Shown here: positions 1-7,969 of the stretch, in pieces | How positions within the stretch are numbered: the first letter of the stretch is position 1 | Layout: each line of letters starts with the position of its first letter | From: Actinomycetota bacterium | GTDB lineage: Bacteria; Actinomycetota; Geothermincolia; Geothermincolales; RBG-13-55-18 | Assembly (NCBI GenBank): GCA_014360645.1 | Contig: JACIXD010000013.1 | Coordinates: 1 to 64,000, forward strand | Length of the DNA stretch: 64,000 nt | Direction: 5' to 3' | Made by a program: the position numbers and the translations under genes | The notes under the pieces: generated by a model | Databases searched by the model: none | Seen by the model: the letters and a program-made list of their open reading frames with translations, nothing else | What the model was told of the DNA's origin: nothing

Positions 1-64
1 CCATGAGCAGGTGGTAGGTATAGGTCCTGTCTCCCCGGCGGTTGCGGATAGTCTGCACATACAT
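1..64 (-). CDS. Transposase, N-terminal fragment cut by the window edge
   Basis: An open frame begins at an ATG at 64 and runs off the left edge of the window, giving 21 residues that begin MYVQTIRNRRGDRTYTYHLL. This resembles the N-terminus of IS1634-type (IS4 superfamily, DDE) transposases, which open with a short basic beta-strand segment rich in R, G, Y and H. The 140 bases upstream of the start (65-205) are much richer in A+T than the rest of the window, as expected for the non-coding end of an insertion sequence. No terminal inverted repeat could be fixed because only one end is present. With so few residues the family assignment is tentative. Confidence 0.45.
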   Translation of the reverse strand, partial: MYVQTIRNRRGDRTYTYHLLM

Positions 65-204
65 ATTAGCAACTTTATATCATAATCATACCTTGTTGTA
101 AAGGTACTATATAATCGATGGCGCCCTTGTAATCTTAGCAACATGACCAGGCATGAATCAACCCCATATGGGGATTTACCTGGGCTTCTATGAATTTATT
201 ATAT

Positions 205-405
205 TCATGGCTCGGAAGTTCCGTTGAAATGCTCGTCGCGCCTCTGCACCAGCTTGTAGATGATGTACATGCCGTAGATGCCGCAGGTGACGATGGAGAG
301 CAGGATGGCCATCCCGGGATCGGTGATGAAATCCGTGCTCGCCCGCGCGGCGATGTTGTACTCCAGTGCCGACCCCGCCTGGCCTTCCATGGGTGTTCCT
401 TCCAT
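205..405 (-). CDS. Truncated DUF4234-like membrane protein
   Basis: This encodes 66 residues from an ATG at 405, preceded by AAGGAGGAAGAT. The longer reading upstream of 405 is arginine/glycine-rich and has no ribosome site. Residues 31-54 form one hydrophobic segment (ILLSIVTCGIYGMYIIYKL) followed by VQRRDEHF, which matches the first membrane helix and basic turn of DUF4234 proteins. Family members normally continue with at least one more membrane region, but here the frame ends six residues after RRDEHF. The AT-rich flank of a transposase gene begins just beyond, so the gene has probably lost its 3' part to an insertion. Function is unknown. It lies close to a DUF2752 gene on the same strand. 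Confidence 0.55.
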   Translation of the reverse strand: MEGTPMEGQAGSALEYNIAARASTDFITDPGMAILLSIVTCGIYGMYIIYKLVQRRDEHFNGTSEP

Positions 406-601
406 ATCTTCCTCCTTTTCCCTCCAGGGGAGGCTATTCCGCCCCCGCCTGCTCGCCTGTCCGACTTCGCCGCCTTCCCGGCCCAACCGCCGCCGCCCGG
501 ACTTCCCCCTTTCCCGTCCTTCCTCCCCACCCCTTACTCCGCCGCCCCGCCGCGCGAACCGCCGCCGCGCAGCGCCTCCCCGCAACCCGGCCACGCCTGG
601 T

Positions 602-1072
602 CTAGACGTTGACGCCGAAGACCGCCAAGCGCAGGACCCAGGCCAGAGCGAGCAAGGCCAGGAGCAGCCAGGCCGCTTTCCTCATGGCGTCTCTCCCCGG
701 TCGGGGCAGGAAACGCGCCGCGAGCATTCTCTCCAGGACCAGGAGAGAGGTCGCCGCGGCCACGATGAGGAAAAGCGGGGGGCCCAGCAGGTGCATCCTG
801 AAGGCTTCCTCCCAGCGCCCGTGGGCGGTGGCCGCGAAGCTGCGGGTCATGCCGCACAGGAGACAGGGCAGGCCAGTCAAGCGGTGGAAAAGACATCCCG
901 GGGTCACTCCGTCCACCACCCCTTTGAGGTAGGGATAGAGAAAGGACGCTCCCAGGACCAGGAAACCCGCCCCTATGAGCTCGCTCTCCCTCGTAAGGGA
1001 TCTTTTCCCGAGTGTATCCGGAAAGGCCGGGACCCCCGTTGACCTCGATACCAGGCCGGCATCATCCAGCAT
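602..1072 (-). CDS. DUF2752 membrane protein
   Basis: This encodes 156 residues. The centre carries the DUF2752 signature: a hydrophobic stretch, then GCLFHRLTGLPCLLCGMTRS, which matches the family pattern CPFxxLTGxPCPxCGxTRA, followed by membrane helices rich in A, L and F. Three to four membrane segments are visible (about residues 37-52, 93-110 and 135-153). DUF2752 proteins are small integral membrane proteins of unknown function, often encoded next to TM2 or DUF4234 proteins, which fits the truncated gene 197 bases downstream. The start used follows AAAGGATGG. The reading is secure at family level but gives no biochemical role. Confidence 0.75.
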   Translation of the reverse strand: MLDDAGLVSRSTGVPAFPDTLGKRSLTRESELIGAGFLVLGASFLYPYLKGVVDGVTPGCLFHRLTGLPCLLCGMTRSFAATAHGRWEEAFRMHLLGPPLFLIVAAATSLLVLERMLAARFLPRPGRDAMRKAAWLLLALLALAWVLRLAVFGVNV

Positions 1073-1441
1073 GCCCTCACCATCCTTTTCCCTCGCCGTC
1101 CATTATACCCGAGGACGGCCTTTCGCTCTTCCGCTTTGCCGGGGGATCGGGAAAGGGCCGTCCCCGTCAAGGGCATCACAAAGGCGGCACTCCTGTCTCT
1201 GCCGAGGTAGACGAGCGGCTCCCGAAGCGGTCTTGTCGTCAGCGGCATCAACAGAGCGGCATTCCTTGAACTCCCATGCACCTGGATACAGTTTCCATTT
1301 CCTCGCCGCCGCATTCCACGTGCAGCCATATGCCGTGTATGATTTCAGGGCTGGAGACCGCTGGTACCACCCCCTGACGGGGCCTTAAGTCGCGGGCCCG
1401 CGCAACCGATGGTGGGATTAGGAGATCGAGGGGGAGGAGCG
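1073..1441. other. Intergenic region without a gene
   Basis: I see no convincing gene in these 369 bases. The only structure noted is an imperfect direct repeat of about 30 bases, 1164-1194 against 1236-1266. The cores GGCATCACAAAGGCGGCA and GGCATCAACAGAGCGGCA lie 72 bases apart. The stretch probably holds the divergent promoters for the DUF2752 gene and the prepilin gene, but no clear -10/-35 pair was found. Confidence 0.5.
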
Positions 1442-1783
1442 TTGCGCAAGCCGAGAGTTCTCGCCAGGGAAGACGGATTCTCGCTGGTGGAACTGATGAT
1501 CGTTGTGGGCATCATCGGCGTCCTGGTGGGGATCGCCCTGGTATCCTACGAAGCATCGGTAAACCTCAGCAAGAAGGCAGCCTGCCGCGCCAACCTCAAG
1601 ATCATCCGGGAACAGTTGCTCAACTACTGCGCCGACCATGAAGACTACCCGGGTTCCCTCGGCGAGCTGGTCCCGAACTATATCGAGAACGAACGGGGCA
1701 TCAGGTGCCCCGCCACGGGAGAGATATACCATTACGACCCCGCGAGCGGCGAGGTGTGGTGCCCGTACCATCAGGACCTCTAG
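1442..1783 (+). CDS. Type IV prepilin-like / pseudopilin protein
   Basis: I place the start at the TTG at 1442 because it follows GGGGGAGGAG at good spacing. An ATG 33 bases upstream has no ribosome site. The product is 113 residues. It opens with a short basic leader (LRKPRVLARED) and the prepilin peptidase site G/FSLVELM, followed by the hydrophobic helix IVVGIIGVLVGIALVSY, which forms the pilin core. The C-terminal part has CRANLK...NYC and CPATGEIYHYDPASGEVWC, a form common in minor pilins and GspG-like pseudopilins. It should be processed by PilD and exposed in a pilus or pseudopilus. No other pilus genes are in the window, so it is isolated from its machinery. Confidence 0.85.
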   Translation: MRKPRVLAREDGFSLVELMIVVGIIGVLVGIALVSYEASVNLSKKAACRANLKIIREQLLNYCADHEDYPGSLGELVPNYIENERGIRCPATGEIYHYDPASGEVWCPYHQDL

Positions 1784-1833
1784 GCGGGATCGGCCGGAAG
1801 GCGTGAGGAGAGGCTTGAAAGGGGCGGAGGTGC

Positions 1834-2637
1834 ATGAGATACGCCAGGTTTGAGCGCATAATCGTGCTGGTCATCGCGGTGGCGGTGGCGGCCATGGCCG
1901 TGGCCATGGCCTTCCAAAAGACGGACGAGGTGGAGATCCTCGGCCACCTGTTGATGATCGCGGTCATCGTCTCCAGCCTTTACGGCGGCAAGAGAGGTGC
2001 CGTAGCGGGTTTTCTGGCCAGCCTGGCCGTATACGCCGCGGCCCGCCTGGTCTGGAGGGGGGATTTCTGTTATGTCACGGCCCTCGAGTTGGTGGGCATC
2101 AAACTCCTCGTCTACGGGGTCCTCGCCCTCCTTTGCGACTACATCAGGATCCAGTTCCGCTACTTCTTCGTGAAGATGGAGCGCCAGGACCTAGTGGACG
2201 ACGAGACCCAGATCGGAAACGAGAGGTTCCTGGCCCGCGAACTCCAGGCCCGCATCGATGAGCATGGGCGTTACCAGACCCCCTTCTCCCTCGTCCGCTT
2301 CTCCCTGGACGGAGATTTTGTGAAGAGACAGCGCCGGGAAGGGGTGAGCGTGATGAGGGACCTGAGCATCTCCGTGCTCAAGAACGACACGCGTTCCGTG
2401 GACGAGCTGGCCAGGATGGGCGACGAGTTCGTGGTCATCCTCCCCAACGTGGGAAGGGAGGGAGCGGAGGTGTGCCGCAACCGCCTGCAGGGCAAGATTT
2501 CCGCGTACATCGAGCGCCACCTGGAGGGAGATAAGGCGGCCGAGGTCCTGAGGGCGGAGGTGCTCTCCTACCCCGAGGACCGGGAGAGCGTGGAGGCCAT
2601 CCTCTCCGAGGCGCAAACGCGGGTGGAGGCAGGCTGA
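1834..2637 (+). CDS. Membrane protein with a degenerate GGDEF domain
   Basis: This encodes 267 residues. Residues 8-110 hold about four hydrophobic membrane segments. The C-terminal 150 residues are a GGDEF-like (diguanylate cyclase) domain: DDETQIGNERF stands in for the usual D-LTGL-NRR motif, and the active-site loop reads ARMGDEFVVILPN at about 193-205. Compared with RxGGDEFxxLLP, one glycine of the signature is missing, while an inhibitory-site motif RxxD (RSVD, 187-190) is kept upstream. A cyclase needs the GG turn for GTP, so this copy may be inactive or act as a cyclic-di-GMP sensor. The gene follows the prepilin gene by 50 bases on the same strand, which may link it to surface-structure control. 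Confidence 0.75.
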   Translation: MRYARFERIIVLVIAVAVAAMAVAMAFQKTDEVEILGHLLMIAVIVSSLYGGKRGAVAGFLASLAVYAAARLVWRGDFCYVTALELVGIKLLVYGVLALLCDYIRIQFRYFFVKMERQDLVDDETQIGNERFLARELQARIDEHGRYQTPFSLVRFSLDGDFVKRQRREGVSVMRDLSISVLKNDTRSVDELARMGDEFVVILPNVGREGAEVCRNRLQGKISAYIERHLEGDKAAEVLRAEVLSYPEDRESVEAILSEAQTRVEAG

Positions 2638-2931
2638 TACCACGAAGGCCGCGTGGACGCGACACCTTCACTCCGGGGCGGGATGCAGAATATTCCCCCC
2701 CGCGCTGGCACGGCGCTTCGCGAGAACCTGCATCCCGAACAGAGGCAGGTCATGGCCGCTGGAGTCCGGCATCCCGGGGGCAGCCTTCTCCCGGAGAAAT
2801 CCTTTCAGGGATCCGCCACAGGGTTCACCCCCGAACTGCGAGGTCCTCGCCCGTGGAGCTCGGTCGCCTCTCCTGAAAGCGGGAACCACGCCGCGCTGCC
2901 GGAACGCCCTTCCGCGCCGGGCGAGGATCGC
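2638..2931. other. Intergenic region, convergent gene ends
   Basis: I see no gene in these 294 bases between the 3' ends of the GGDEF-like gene and the RseC-like gene. A small perfect inverted repeat, TTCTCCCGGAGAA (about 2788-2800), is present, but no T-run follows it on either strand, so it is not a clear terminator. Confidence 0.4.
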
Positions 2932-3402
2932 TCACAGCACCTCCCCGCCGTGCTCGCCGCCTTCAAAGCGGCTCCCGCACCCGTCGCTCGCCTTACCCAA
3001 TACCCGTATTATGGTGGGAGACAATCCCCGGCGCTCCGCCAGCCTGACCCCCAACCATAACGATACGCCTCCCGCCGCCACCGCGGCCATGACCGCCGGC
3101 CCCGCGCCGCCGAAGCCGGCGAGGACGGCCAGGGCCATTACTGAAAGGTAGGCGGCCGCCATGCCCACGAGCGGGAGCCCGAAGACGACCAGGTAGGAGA
3201 GGAGTAGGTGCCCGGAGGGGACCTCGAGGATGACCTCGTCACCCTCCTCCACTCCCAACCGCGCCGTTGCCGAGAACTCCATCACCTGCTCGCGGTCGCG
3301 CGCCAGCAGCCCGCACCCGCCGCATTCCGCGCAGTTCACCCGGGCCACGCGCACCTTCGCGCGCCCGCCCTTCACCTCCATGACCACAGCCCTGCATTCC
3401 AT
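2932..3402 (-). CDS. rseC: RseC-family membrane protein next to rnf
   Basis: This encodes 156 residues. A soluble N-terminal part carries a cysteine cluster (NCAECGGCGLL, about residues 23-33) and a beta domain ending EEGDEVILEVPSGHLL. Two membrane helices follow (about 68-90 and 96-118), then a basic tail. This is the RseC/MucC layout. In Escherichia coli RseC works with the RsxABCDGE (Rnf) complex to keep SoxR reduced. Here the gene is divergent from rnfC, with 282 bases between starts, so a link to Rnf is plausible. The ATG at 3402 has no Shine-Dalgarno sequence, and an AT-rich -10-like element (GATAAACT) lies just upstream, so a leaderless transcript is possible. Confidence 0.8.
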   Translation of the reverse strand: MECRAVVMEVKGGRAKVRVARVNCAECGGCGLLARDREQVMEFSATARLGVEEGDEVILEVPSGHLLLSYLVVFGLPLVGMAAAYLSVMALAVLAGFGGAGPAVMAAVAAGGVSLWLGVRLAERRGLSPTIIRVLGKASDGCGSRFEGGEHGGEVL

Positions 3403-3583
3403 GCTTGAAGTTTATCGTATCCGACGGCCCTTCTCCCAGGGTGCCTCGCGACCCACGGCCTCCCCGCCTCAAGCGCATATGGGCGACCCCACCGGAAATG
3501 GCGGCCGTTTCCAATACGGTTCACATCGCGCTTGACGGCGGAACAGCCCCGGCACCGGAAAAGGAGGGGGAGGCAAAATCCTC

Positions 3584-3635
3584 TGGACTTAACGGCGGGC
3601 AAGGATTAAATTACTGGTGGTATTTTTTTGCCCGC
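3584..3635 (+). promoter_or_regulatory. Candidate rnf promoter with inverted repeat
   Basis: TGGACT (3584-3589) and TAAATT (3607-3612) are separated by 17 bases and could be the -35 and -10 elements for rnfC. An 8-base perfect inverted repeat, GCGGGCAA (3595-3602) and TTGCCCGC (3628-3635), spans the -10 element and predicted start, where a repressor or RNA hairpin could act. This is a reading of the sequence only. Confidence 0.35.
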
Positions 3636-3684
3636 GCCCCGGCGGCAGCGGCAGGGAGGGGTCCGGAGCAGCACAGAAGGAGCC

Positions 3685-5088
3685 ATGGGAAGGACGAGCG
3701 GCCTGCTGTACAGGATCAGGGGAGGTGTACATCCGCCCTCCTCCAAGGACCTGACGGCGGAGAAGCAGATCCGGAGGATTGAGGCTCCCGCCACCGTCAC
3801 CATCCCCATGCGCCAGCATATCGGCGCTCCCTGCACGCCGAGGGTCAAGAAGGGGGACGAGGTCCTGGTGGGCACGGTCATAGGCGACTCCGAGGCCTTC
3901 GTCTCCGCCCCCATACACTCCAGCGTCTCGGGAAAGGTGGTCCAGGTGGCCCCCCAACCCCACCCCGCGGGCGGCGAGGTGCTGGCGGCGATCATCGAGA
4001 ACGACGGCGAGTACCGCCGCGACCCCTCGCTCGCTCCGCCCAGCCCCTGGGAGGACATGCAGCCGGAGGAGATACGCAAAGAGGTGCGGTCGGCGGGCAT
4101 GGTGGGCCTGGGCGGCGCCGCCTTCCCCACCCATGTGAAGCTTAGCCCCCCGCGGGAATACCCTATCGATACCGTGATCCTGAACGGAGCGGAATGCGAG
4201 CCCTTCCTGACCTCGGACTACCGCCTTCTCCTGGAGGAGCCGGACGCGGTACTGGAGGGCATGCGCATCATCATGCGGGCGGTGGGCGCCCGCAGGGGGA
4301 TAGTGGCCGTCGAGGACAACAAGCCCAAGGCCATCAAGGCCATGGAGACATGCGTAAGAGGGTCGGGCATAGAGGTGGCTTCCCTGCGCACCCGCTACCC
4401 ACAGGGAGCGGAGAAGGTGCTCATCGCCAACCTGCTGCACAGGGAAGTGCCCTCGGGCGGTCTCCCCATGCACGTGGGGGTGGTGGTGAACAACGTAGGC
4501 ACCGCGTATGCCATAGCGCGCCGGTTCTCGGAGGGGATGCCCCTGGTGGAGAGGGTGGTCACGGTCACCGGATCGGTGGTGCGCGAGCCCTCCAACCTCA
4601 TGGTCCCGCTGGGGACCGGTTTCTCCCATGCCGTGGAGGCATGCGGTGGGTTCACCGAGCCGCCCGCCAAGGTGATCATGGGCGGGCCCATGATGGGGCT
4701 GGCGCAGTATACCCTGGAGGTGCCGGTGGTGAAGGGCACCTCGGGCATCCTAGCCCTCTCCTGGAAGGAGGCGCGGTACAGCGAGCCCGCCGAGCCGGTC
4801 TGCATAAGGTGCGGGCGCTGCGTGGACGTCTGTCCCATGGGGCTCATCCCCACCTATCTGGGCACCTACGCCCATAACGAGAAATGGGACCTCCTGCAGA
4901 GGCTCCATATAGAGGACTGCATAGAGTGTGGCTGCTGCACCTATACCTGTCCCACCAAGAACCCCCTGGTCCAGCTGATCAAGACCGGTAAGGCGGAGCT
5001 CGCGCGACGCAGGCAGCACGCGGAAAGGCGCGAGTCCGAAAACCGCGCCGCGGCAGAAAAGAGCGAGGGGGCGGGGAAGGATGGATGA
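3685..5088 (+). CDS. rnfC: Rnf complex subunit RnfC
   Basis: RnfC is the peripheral subunit of the Rnf ferredoxin:NAD+ oxidoreductase that binds NADH/FMN and carries two [4Fe-4S] clusters. The product is 467 residues from the ATG at 3685, which follows AGAAGGAG. The N-terminal barrel-like domain (LYRIRGGVHPP...) leads to the nucleotide/FMN region with GMVGLGGAAFPTHVKL and LNGAECEPFLTSDYRLL. The two ferredoxin motifs are CIRCGRCVDVCP from residue 373 and CIECGCCTYTCP from residue 412. It heads a six-gene operon in the order C-D-G-E-A-B, the arrangement known from Acetobacterium and clostridia. The stop overlaps the rnfD start by 8 bases. Confidence 0.95.
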   Translation: MGRTSGLLYRIRGGVHPPSSKDLTAEKQIRRIEAPATVTIPMRQHIGAPCTPRVKKGDEVLVGTVIGDSEAFVSAPIHSSVSGKVVQVAPQPHPAGGEVLAAIIENDGEYRRDPSLAPPSPWEDMQPEEIRKEVRSAGMVGLGGAAFPTHVKLSPPREYPIDTVILNGAECEPFLTSDYRLLLEEPDAVLEGMRIIMRAVGARRGIVAVEDNKPKAIKAMETCVRGSGIEVASLRTRYPQGAEKVLIANLLHREVPSGGLPMHVGVVVNNVGTAYAIARRFSEGMPLVERVVTVTGSVVREPSNLMVPLGTGFSHAVEACGGFTEPPAKVIMGGPMMGLAQYTLEVPVVKGTSGILALSWKEARYSEPAEPVCIRCGRCVDVCPMGLIPTYLGTYAHNEKWDLLQRLHIEDCIECGCCTYTCPTKNPLVQLIKTGKAELARRRQHAERRESENRAAAEKSEGAGKDG

Positions 5089-6127
5089 GGGGAAGCTCAT
5101 CATCTCCACCTCTCCCCATGTGAGGGACCCCATCAACACCCGCCGCATCATGTGCCACGTCATCGCGGCCCTGGCGCCGGTGACCGTATACGCTTTGGTG
5201 ATCCACGGGCTTTCCGCCCTCTGGGTGCTGCTGGCCTCCATCGCGGGCGCCATGTTGGGAGACTTCTCCATGCAGAAGGGCAGGCGGCTGCCCGTGACCC
5301 TGGATGACTGTTCCGCCCTCTTGACCGGCCTTCTCCTCGCCCTTACCATGCCGCCCAAGCTGCCCTGGTGGGTGGCCGGCGTGGCGGGGCTGGCGGCCAC
5401 CGTGCTCGGCAAGCAGATGTTCGGCGGGCTGGGGCACAACATCTTCAATCCCGCCCTGGTGGGACGCGCGGTGGCCTTCGTCTCCTGGCCCGGGTACTTC
5501 GCGGCCGGGTACGCCAAATCCGCCGCCATCGGCATCGCCAATACCGCCGCCCACAAGACCATCCAGGCCGCCGTGGACGTGGCCAGCGGGGCCAGCCCTC
5601 TGGCGGCCATGAAGATCGTCTACGACCCGTCGACCAGCCCCATCGGGCCGGGCGGGGTCCCTCGAGGCATCGTCGCCAGCACCTACTACAAGCCGCTGCT
5701 CCTGGCCAATCCCTGGGGGTGCATAGGCGAGGTGTCGGCTCTGCTGCTCATCCTGGGCGGCATCTACCTCGTGGCCACCCGGGTCATAGGATGGAGGATA
5801 ACCGTGTTCTACGTGGGCACGGTGGCCGCGCTCACCGCCATTACCGGGCGCGATCCCCTTTTCTACATTCTGGCGGGAGGCCTGCTCATCGGGGCCGTGT
5901 TCATGGCCACGGACTACACCACCAGTCCCCTGGCGCGGCGGGGAAAGATCGTCTACGGCATCGGCCTGGGAGTGGTCACCTGGCTGCTGCGCTTCTGGTC
6001 CAACAACCCGGAGGGCGTGATGTTCGCCATCCTGTTCATGAACGCCCTGGTGCCCCTCATCGACCGCTACATCATGCCCCGCCGTTACGGCAGGGTAAAG
6101 GAGGCGGAGGAGGCGGTGAGAACATGA
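5081..6127 (+). CDS. rnfD: Rnf complex subunit RnfD
   Basis: RnfD is an integral membrane subunit carrying covalently bound FMN. It encodes 348 residues with about eight to nine membrane segments. Family motifs seen include the N-terminal SPHVRDPINTRRIMCHVIAA and the FNPALVGRA loop. The flavin attachment motif, normally (S/T)GAT, reads SGAS here (residues 169-172, in DVASGASPLA), so the residue that would carry the FMN phosphoester is Ser172 rather than Thr. Serine can be accepted by flavin transferase ApbE in some substrates, so this may still work. The gene overlaps rnfC by 8 bases and rnfG by 4, consistent with translational coupling. Confidence 0.94.
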   Translation: MDEGKLIISTSPHVRDPINTRRIMCHVIAALAPVTVYALVIHGLSALWVLLASIAGAMLGDFSMQKGRRLPVTLDDCSALLTGLLLALTMPPKLPWWVAGVAGLAATVLGKQMFGGLGHNIFNPALVGRAVAFVSWPGYFAAGYAKSAAIGIANTAAHKTIQAAVDVASGASPLAAMKIVYDPSTSPIGPGGVPRGIVASTYYKPLLLANPWGCIGEVSALLLILGGIYLVATRVIGWRITVFYVGTVAALTAITGRDPLFYILAGGLLIGAVFMATDYTTSPLARRGKIVYGIGLGVVTWLLRFWSNNPEGVMFAILFMNALVPLIDRYIMPRRYGRVKEAEEAVRT

Positions 6128-6690
6128 CCAGGACCATCCTCAACCTGGGCTTGCGGCTGCTGGTCGTCTGCCTGGTGGCGGCGGTGGGCCTGGGCCTCAC
6201 CTACACGCTGGTGAAGAACAGGATCGAGGAACAGGACCGCAAGCGCCGCGCCGAGGCGGCGGAGGCCGTGCTATCCGCCATCGAAGCCCGGCCCCAGGAG
6301 GACCTGGAGCTGACGGCCTCCCTGCAGGAAAGATTCGCCGACCTCATCGGGGTCTTCGAGGGCCTTGACGCGTCGGGAGACGTCATCGGCTACGCCTTCG
6401 TGCTCAAGAGCAAGGGCTATAACTTCATCACCATGGCCGTGGGGGTGGACGCCGAGGGCAAGGTGACGGGCATCGATATCGTGACCAACGAGGAGACGCC
6501 CGGGCTGGGCGCGGTGGCGGCCGAGAAGCCCGAGTTCCTGGGCCAGTTCAAGGGCAAGGGGCCGGAAAAGCTCACCCTCAAGGTGGACGTGGACGCGGTG
6601 AGCAGCGCCACCTACACCTCCCGCGGCATCACCAACGGGGTGAACATGGCCCTTGAGGTCTGGAAACATCTGAGCAATAAGGGCGATTAG
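6124..6690 (+). CDS. rnfG: Rnf complex subunit RnfG
   Basis: RnfG is a membrane-anchored subunit with an extracytoplasmic FMN-binding domain. The product is 188 residues from the ATG at 6124, which sits in an ATGA overlap with the end of rnfD. The same frame is open far upstream, but that part is an out-of-frame reading of rnfD. One N-terminal helix (about residues 7-28) is followed by the FMN domain with GYNFITMAVGVDAEGKVTGI, NEETPGLGA and the attachment motif SSAT (Thr163, in DAVSSATYTSRG). The motif is intact, unlike in the neighbouring RnfD. A flavin transferase (ApbE) would be needed, and none is seen in the window. Confidence 0.94.
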   Translation: MTRTILNLGLRLLVVCLVAAVGLGLTYTLVKNRIEEQDRKRRAEAAEAVLSAIEARPQEDLELTASLQERFADLIGVFEGLDASGDVIGYAFVLKSKGYNFITMAVGVDAEGKVTGIDIVTNEETPGLGAVAAEKPEFLGQFKGKGPEKLTLKVDVDAVSSATYTSRGITNGVNMALEVWKHLSNKGD

Positions 6691-6701
6691 GAGACGGGCG
6701 C

Positions 6702-7331
6702 ATGGAAAAGGAGAGGACCCTCTGGGGAGAGTTCATAAAGGGCTTCATAACCACCAACCCCCTGCTGGTGCTCATGGTGGGCCTCTGTTCCTCCCTGGCC
6801 ATCTCCACCCGGGTGGAGAGCTGCATCTTCATGGGTATGGCGGTCATCTTCGTGCTCACCTGCTCCAACATCATCATCTCCCTCATACGCAACTTAATCC
6901 CCGACCAGATCCGCATCCCCATTTTCATCGTGGTCATCGCCTCCTTCGTCACCATCGTGGATCTCACCCTGAAGACCATCCCCGCGGTCTACGAACGCCT
7001 GGGGGTCTGGATACCCCTCATCGTAGTCAACTGCATCATCCTGGCGCGCGCGGAGGGCTATGCCTCCAGCGCCAAGGTCTCGCACGCCATGATGGACGGC
7101 CTGGGCATCGGCCTGGGATACACCTGCGTGCTGCTGATCATGAGCGTCGTCCGCGAGCTCTTCGGCACCGGCAAGATCGTGATGTTCGAGCACACCATCA
7201 TCAGCCTGGGGACGAACAAGATGCCGGCCATACTCATCCTCTTCCCCGGCGCCTTCATAACCTTCGCCCTGCTCTCCGCCCTGCTGCAGTGGTACCAGCA
7301 GCGCCGCAAGCCCGAGATCGAGGGGGGATGA
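6702..7331 (+). CDS. rnfE: Rnf complex subunit RnfE
   Basis: RnfE is a hydrophobic membrane subunit of the Rnf complex, paralogous to RnfA and forming with it the core half-channels that pass electrons across the membrane. It encodes 209 residues with six predicted membrane segments. Family landmarks are FIKGFITTNPLLVLMVGLC at the N-terminus, TCSNIIISLIRNLIPDQIRIP with its cysteine in the second helix, and VNCIILARAEGYAS. Both cysteines (in TCSN and VNC) match the positions that ligate the shared intramembrane iron-sulfur centre in RnfA/E and NqrD/E. It lies 11 bases after rnfG and 4 before rnfA. Confidence 0.94.
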   Translation: MEKERTLWGEFIKGFITTNPLLVLMVGLCSSLAISTRVESCIFMGMAVIFVLTCSNIIISLIRNLIPDQIRIPIFIVVIASFVTIVDLTLKTIPAVYERLGVWIPLIVVNCIILARAEGYASSAKVSHAMMDGLGIGLGYTCVLLIMSVVRELFGTGKIVMFEHTIISLGTNKMPAILILFPGAFITFALLSALLQWYQQRRKPEIEGG

Positions 7332-7335
7332 CGGG

Positions 7336-7959
7336 ATGCACGAGGCCTGGCGTTTTTTCCTGCTCTTCTTCGGCGCCGCCATCGTCGCCAACATCCTGCT
7401 CATCCGCTTCATCGCCCTCTGCCCCTTCTTCGGGGTCTCCAACAGCCTGGAGACCTCCCTGGGCATGAGCATCTCCGTGATCTTCGTCATGGTCATGGCC
7501 ACCTCGGTGAGCTGGCTGGCATGGAACTACGTCCTGGATCCCCTGGAGGTAGGACAGTTCCTTTACATCCCCACCTTCATCCTGGTCATCGCCAGCCTGG
7601 TGCAGTTCGTGGAGATGGTGATCAAGAAGACCAGTCCTCCCTTATATCGTGCCATGGGCATCTATCTTCCCCTCATCACCACCAACTGCGCCGTTCTCGC
7701 CGCGGCTACGGAGAGCGTGAAGCCCGGCTTCTTCACCAAGCTGAACATCGCCTACAGCTACGGTTTCGTGGAGGCGGTGATCTATACCCTCGGGGTGGCG
7801 GTGGGCTTCTCCGTCGTGCTCGTCATCTTCGCCGCCATGCGCGAGCGCATAGACCTGGCGCCGGTGCCCAAGTTCTTCCGCGGCGTGCCCATAGCCTTTA
7901 TCGCCGCGGCCCTGTTCTCGCTGGCCTTCATGGGCTTCGCGGGCATGTTCGGACTGTGA
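7336..7959 (+). CDS. rnfA: Rnf complex subunit RnfA
   Basis: RnfA is the partner of RnfE in the membrane core of the Rnf complex. It encodes 207 residues with six membrane helices. The family motifs LCPFFGVSNSLETSLGM (about residues 34-50) and TTNCAVLAAA (about 115-124) place a cysteine in each half, as needed for the shared intramembrane iron-sulfur centre. The C-terminus (PIAFIAAALFSLAFMGFAGM) is typical. It is 4 bases after rnfE and 10 before rnfB. The ATG at 7352 in the same frame is not used, because MHEAWRFFLLFFGAAIVANI is the normal N-terminus and is spaced correctly after GAGGGGGATGACGGG. Confidence 0.94.
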   Translation: MHEAWRFFLLFFGAAIVANILLIRFIALCPFFGVSNSLETSLGMSISVIFVMVMATSVSWLAWNYVLDPLEVGQFLYIPTFILVIASLVQFVEMVIKKTSPPLYRAMGIYLPLITTNCAVLAAATESVKPGFFTKLNIAYSYGFVEAVIYTLGVAVGFSVVLVIFAAMRERIDLAPVPKFFRGVPIAFIAAALFSLAFMGFAGMFGL

Positions 7960-7969
7960 GGAGAGCGGC

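Noticed and set aside
1164-1266. Imperfect direct repeat as a CRISPR fragment
   Set aside because: Only two divergent copies, no regular spacer series and no cas genes.
3622-3636. T-run at 3623-3629 as a terminator
   Set aside because: It lies upstream of rnfC inside the inverted repeat's spacer and is followed by the right arm instead of preceded by a stem.
5368-6123. Upstream extension of rnfG to 440 codons
   Set aside because: The extra part is an out-of-frame reading of rnfD, and RnfG has its normal N-terminus at 6124.
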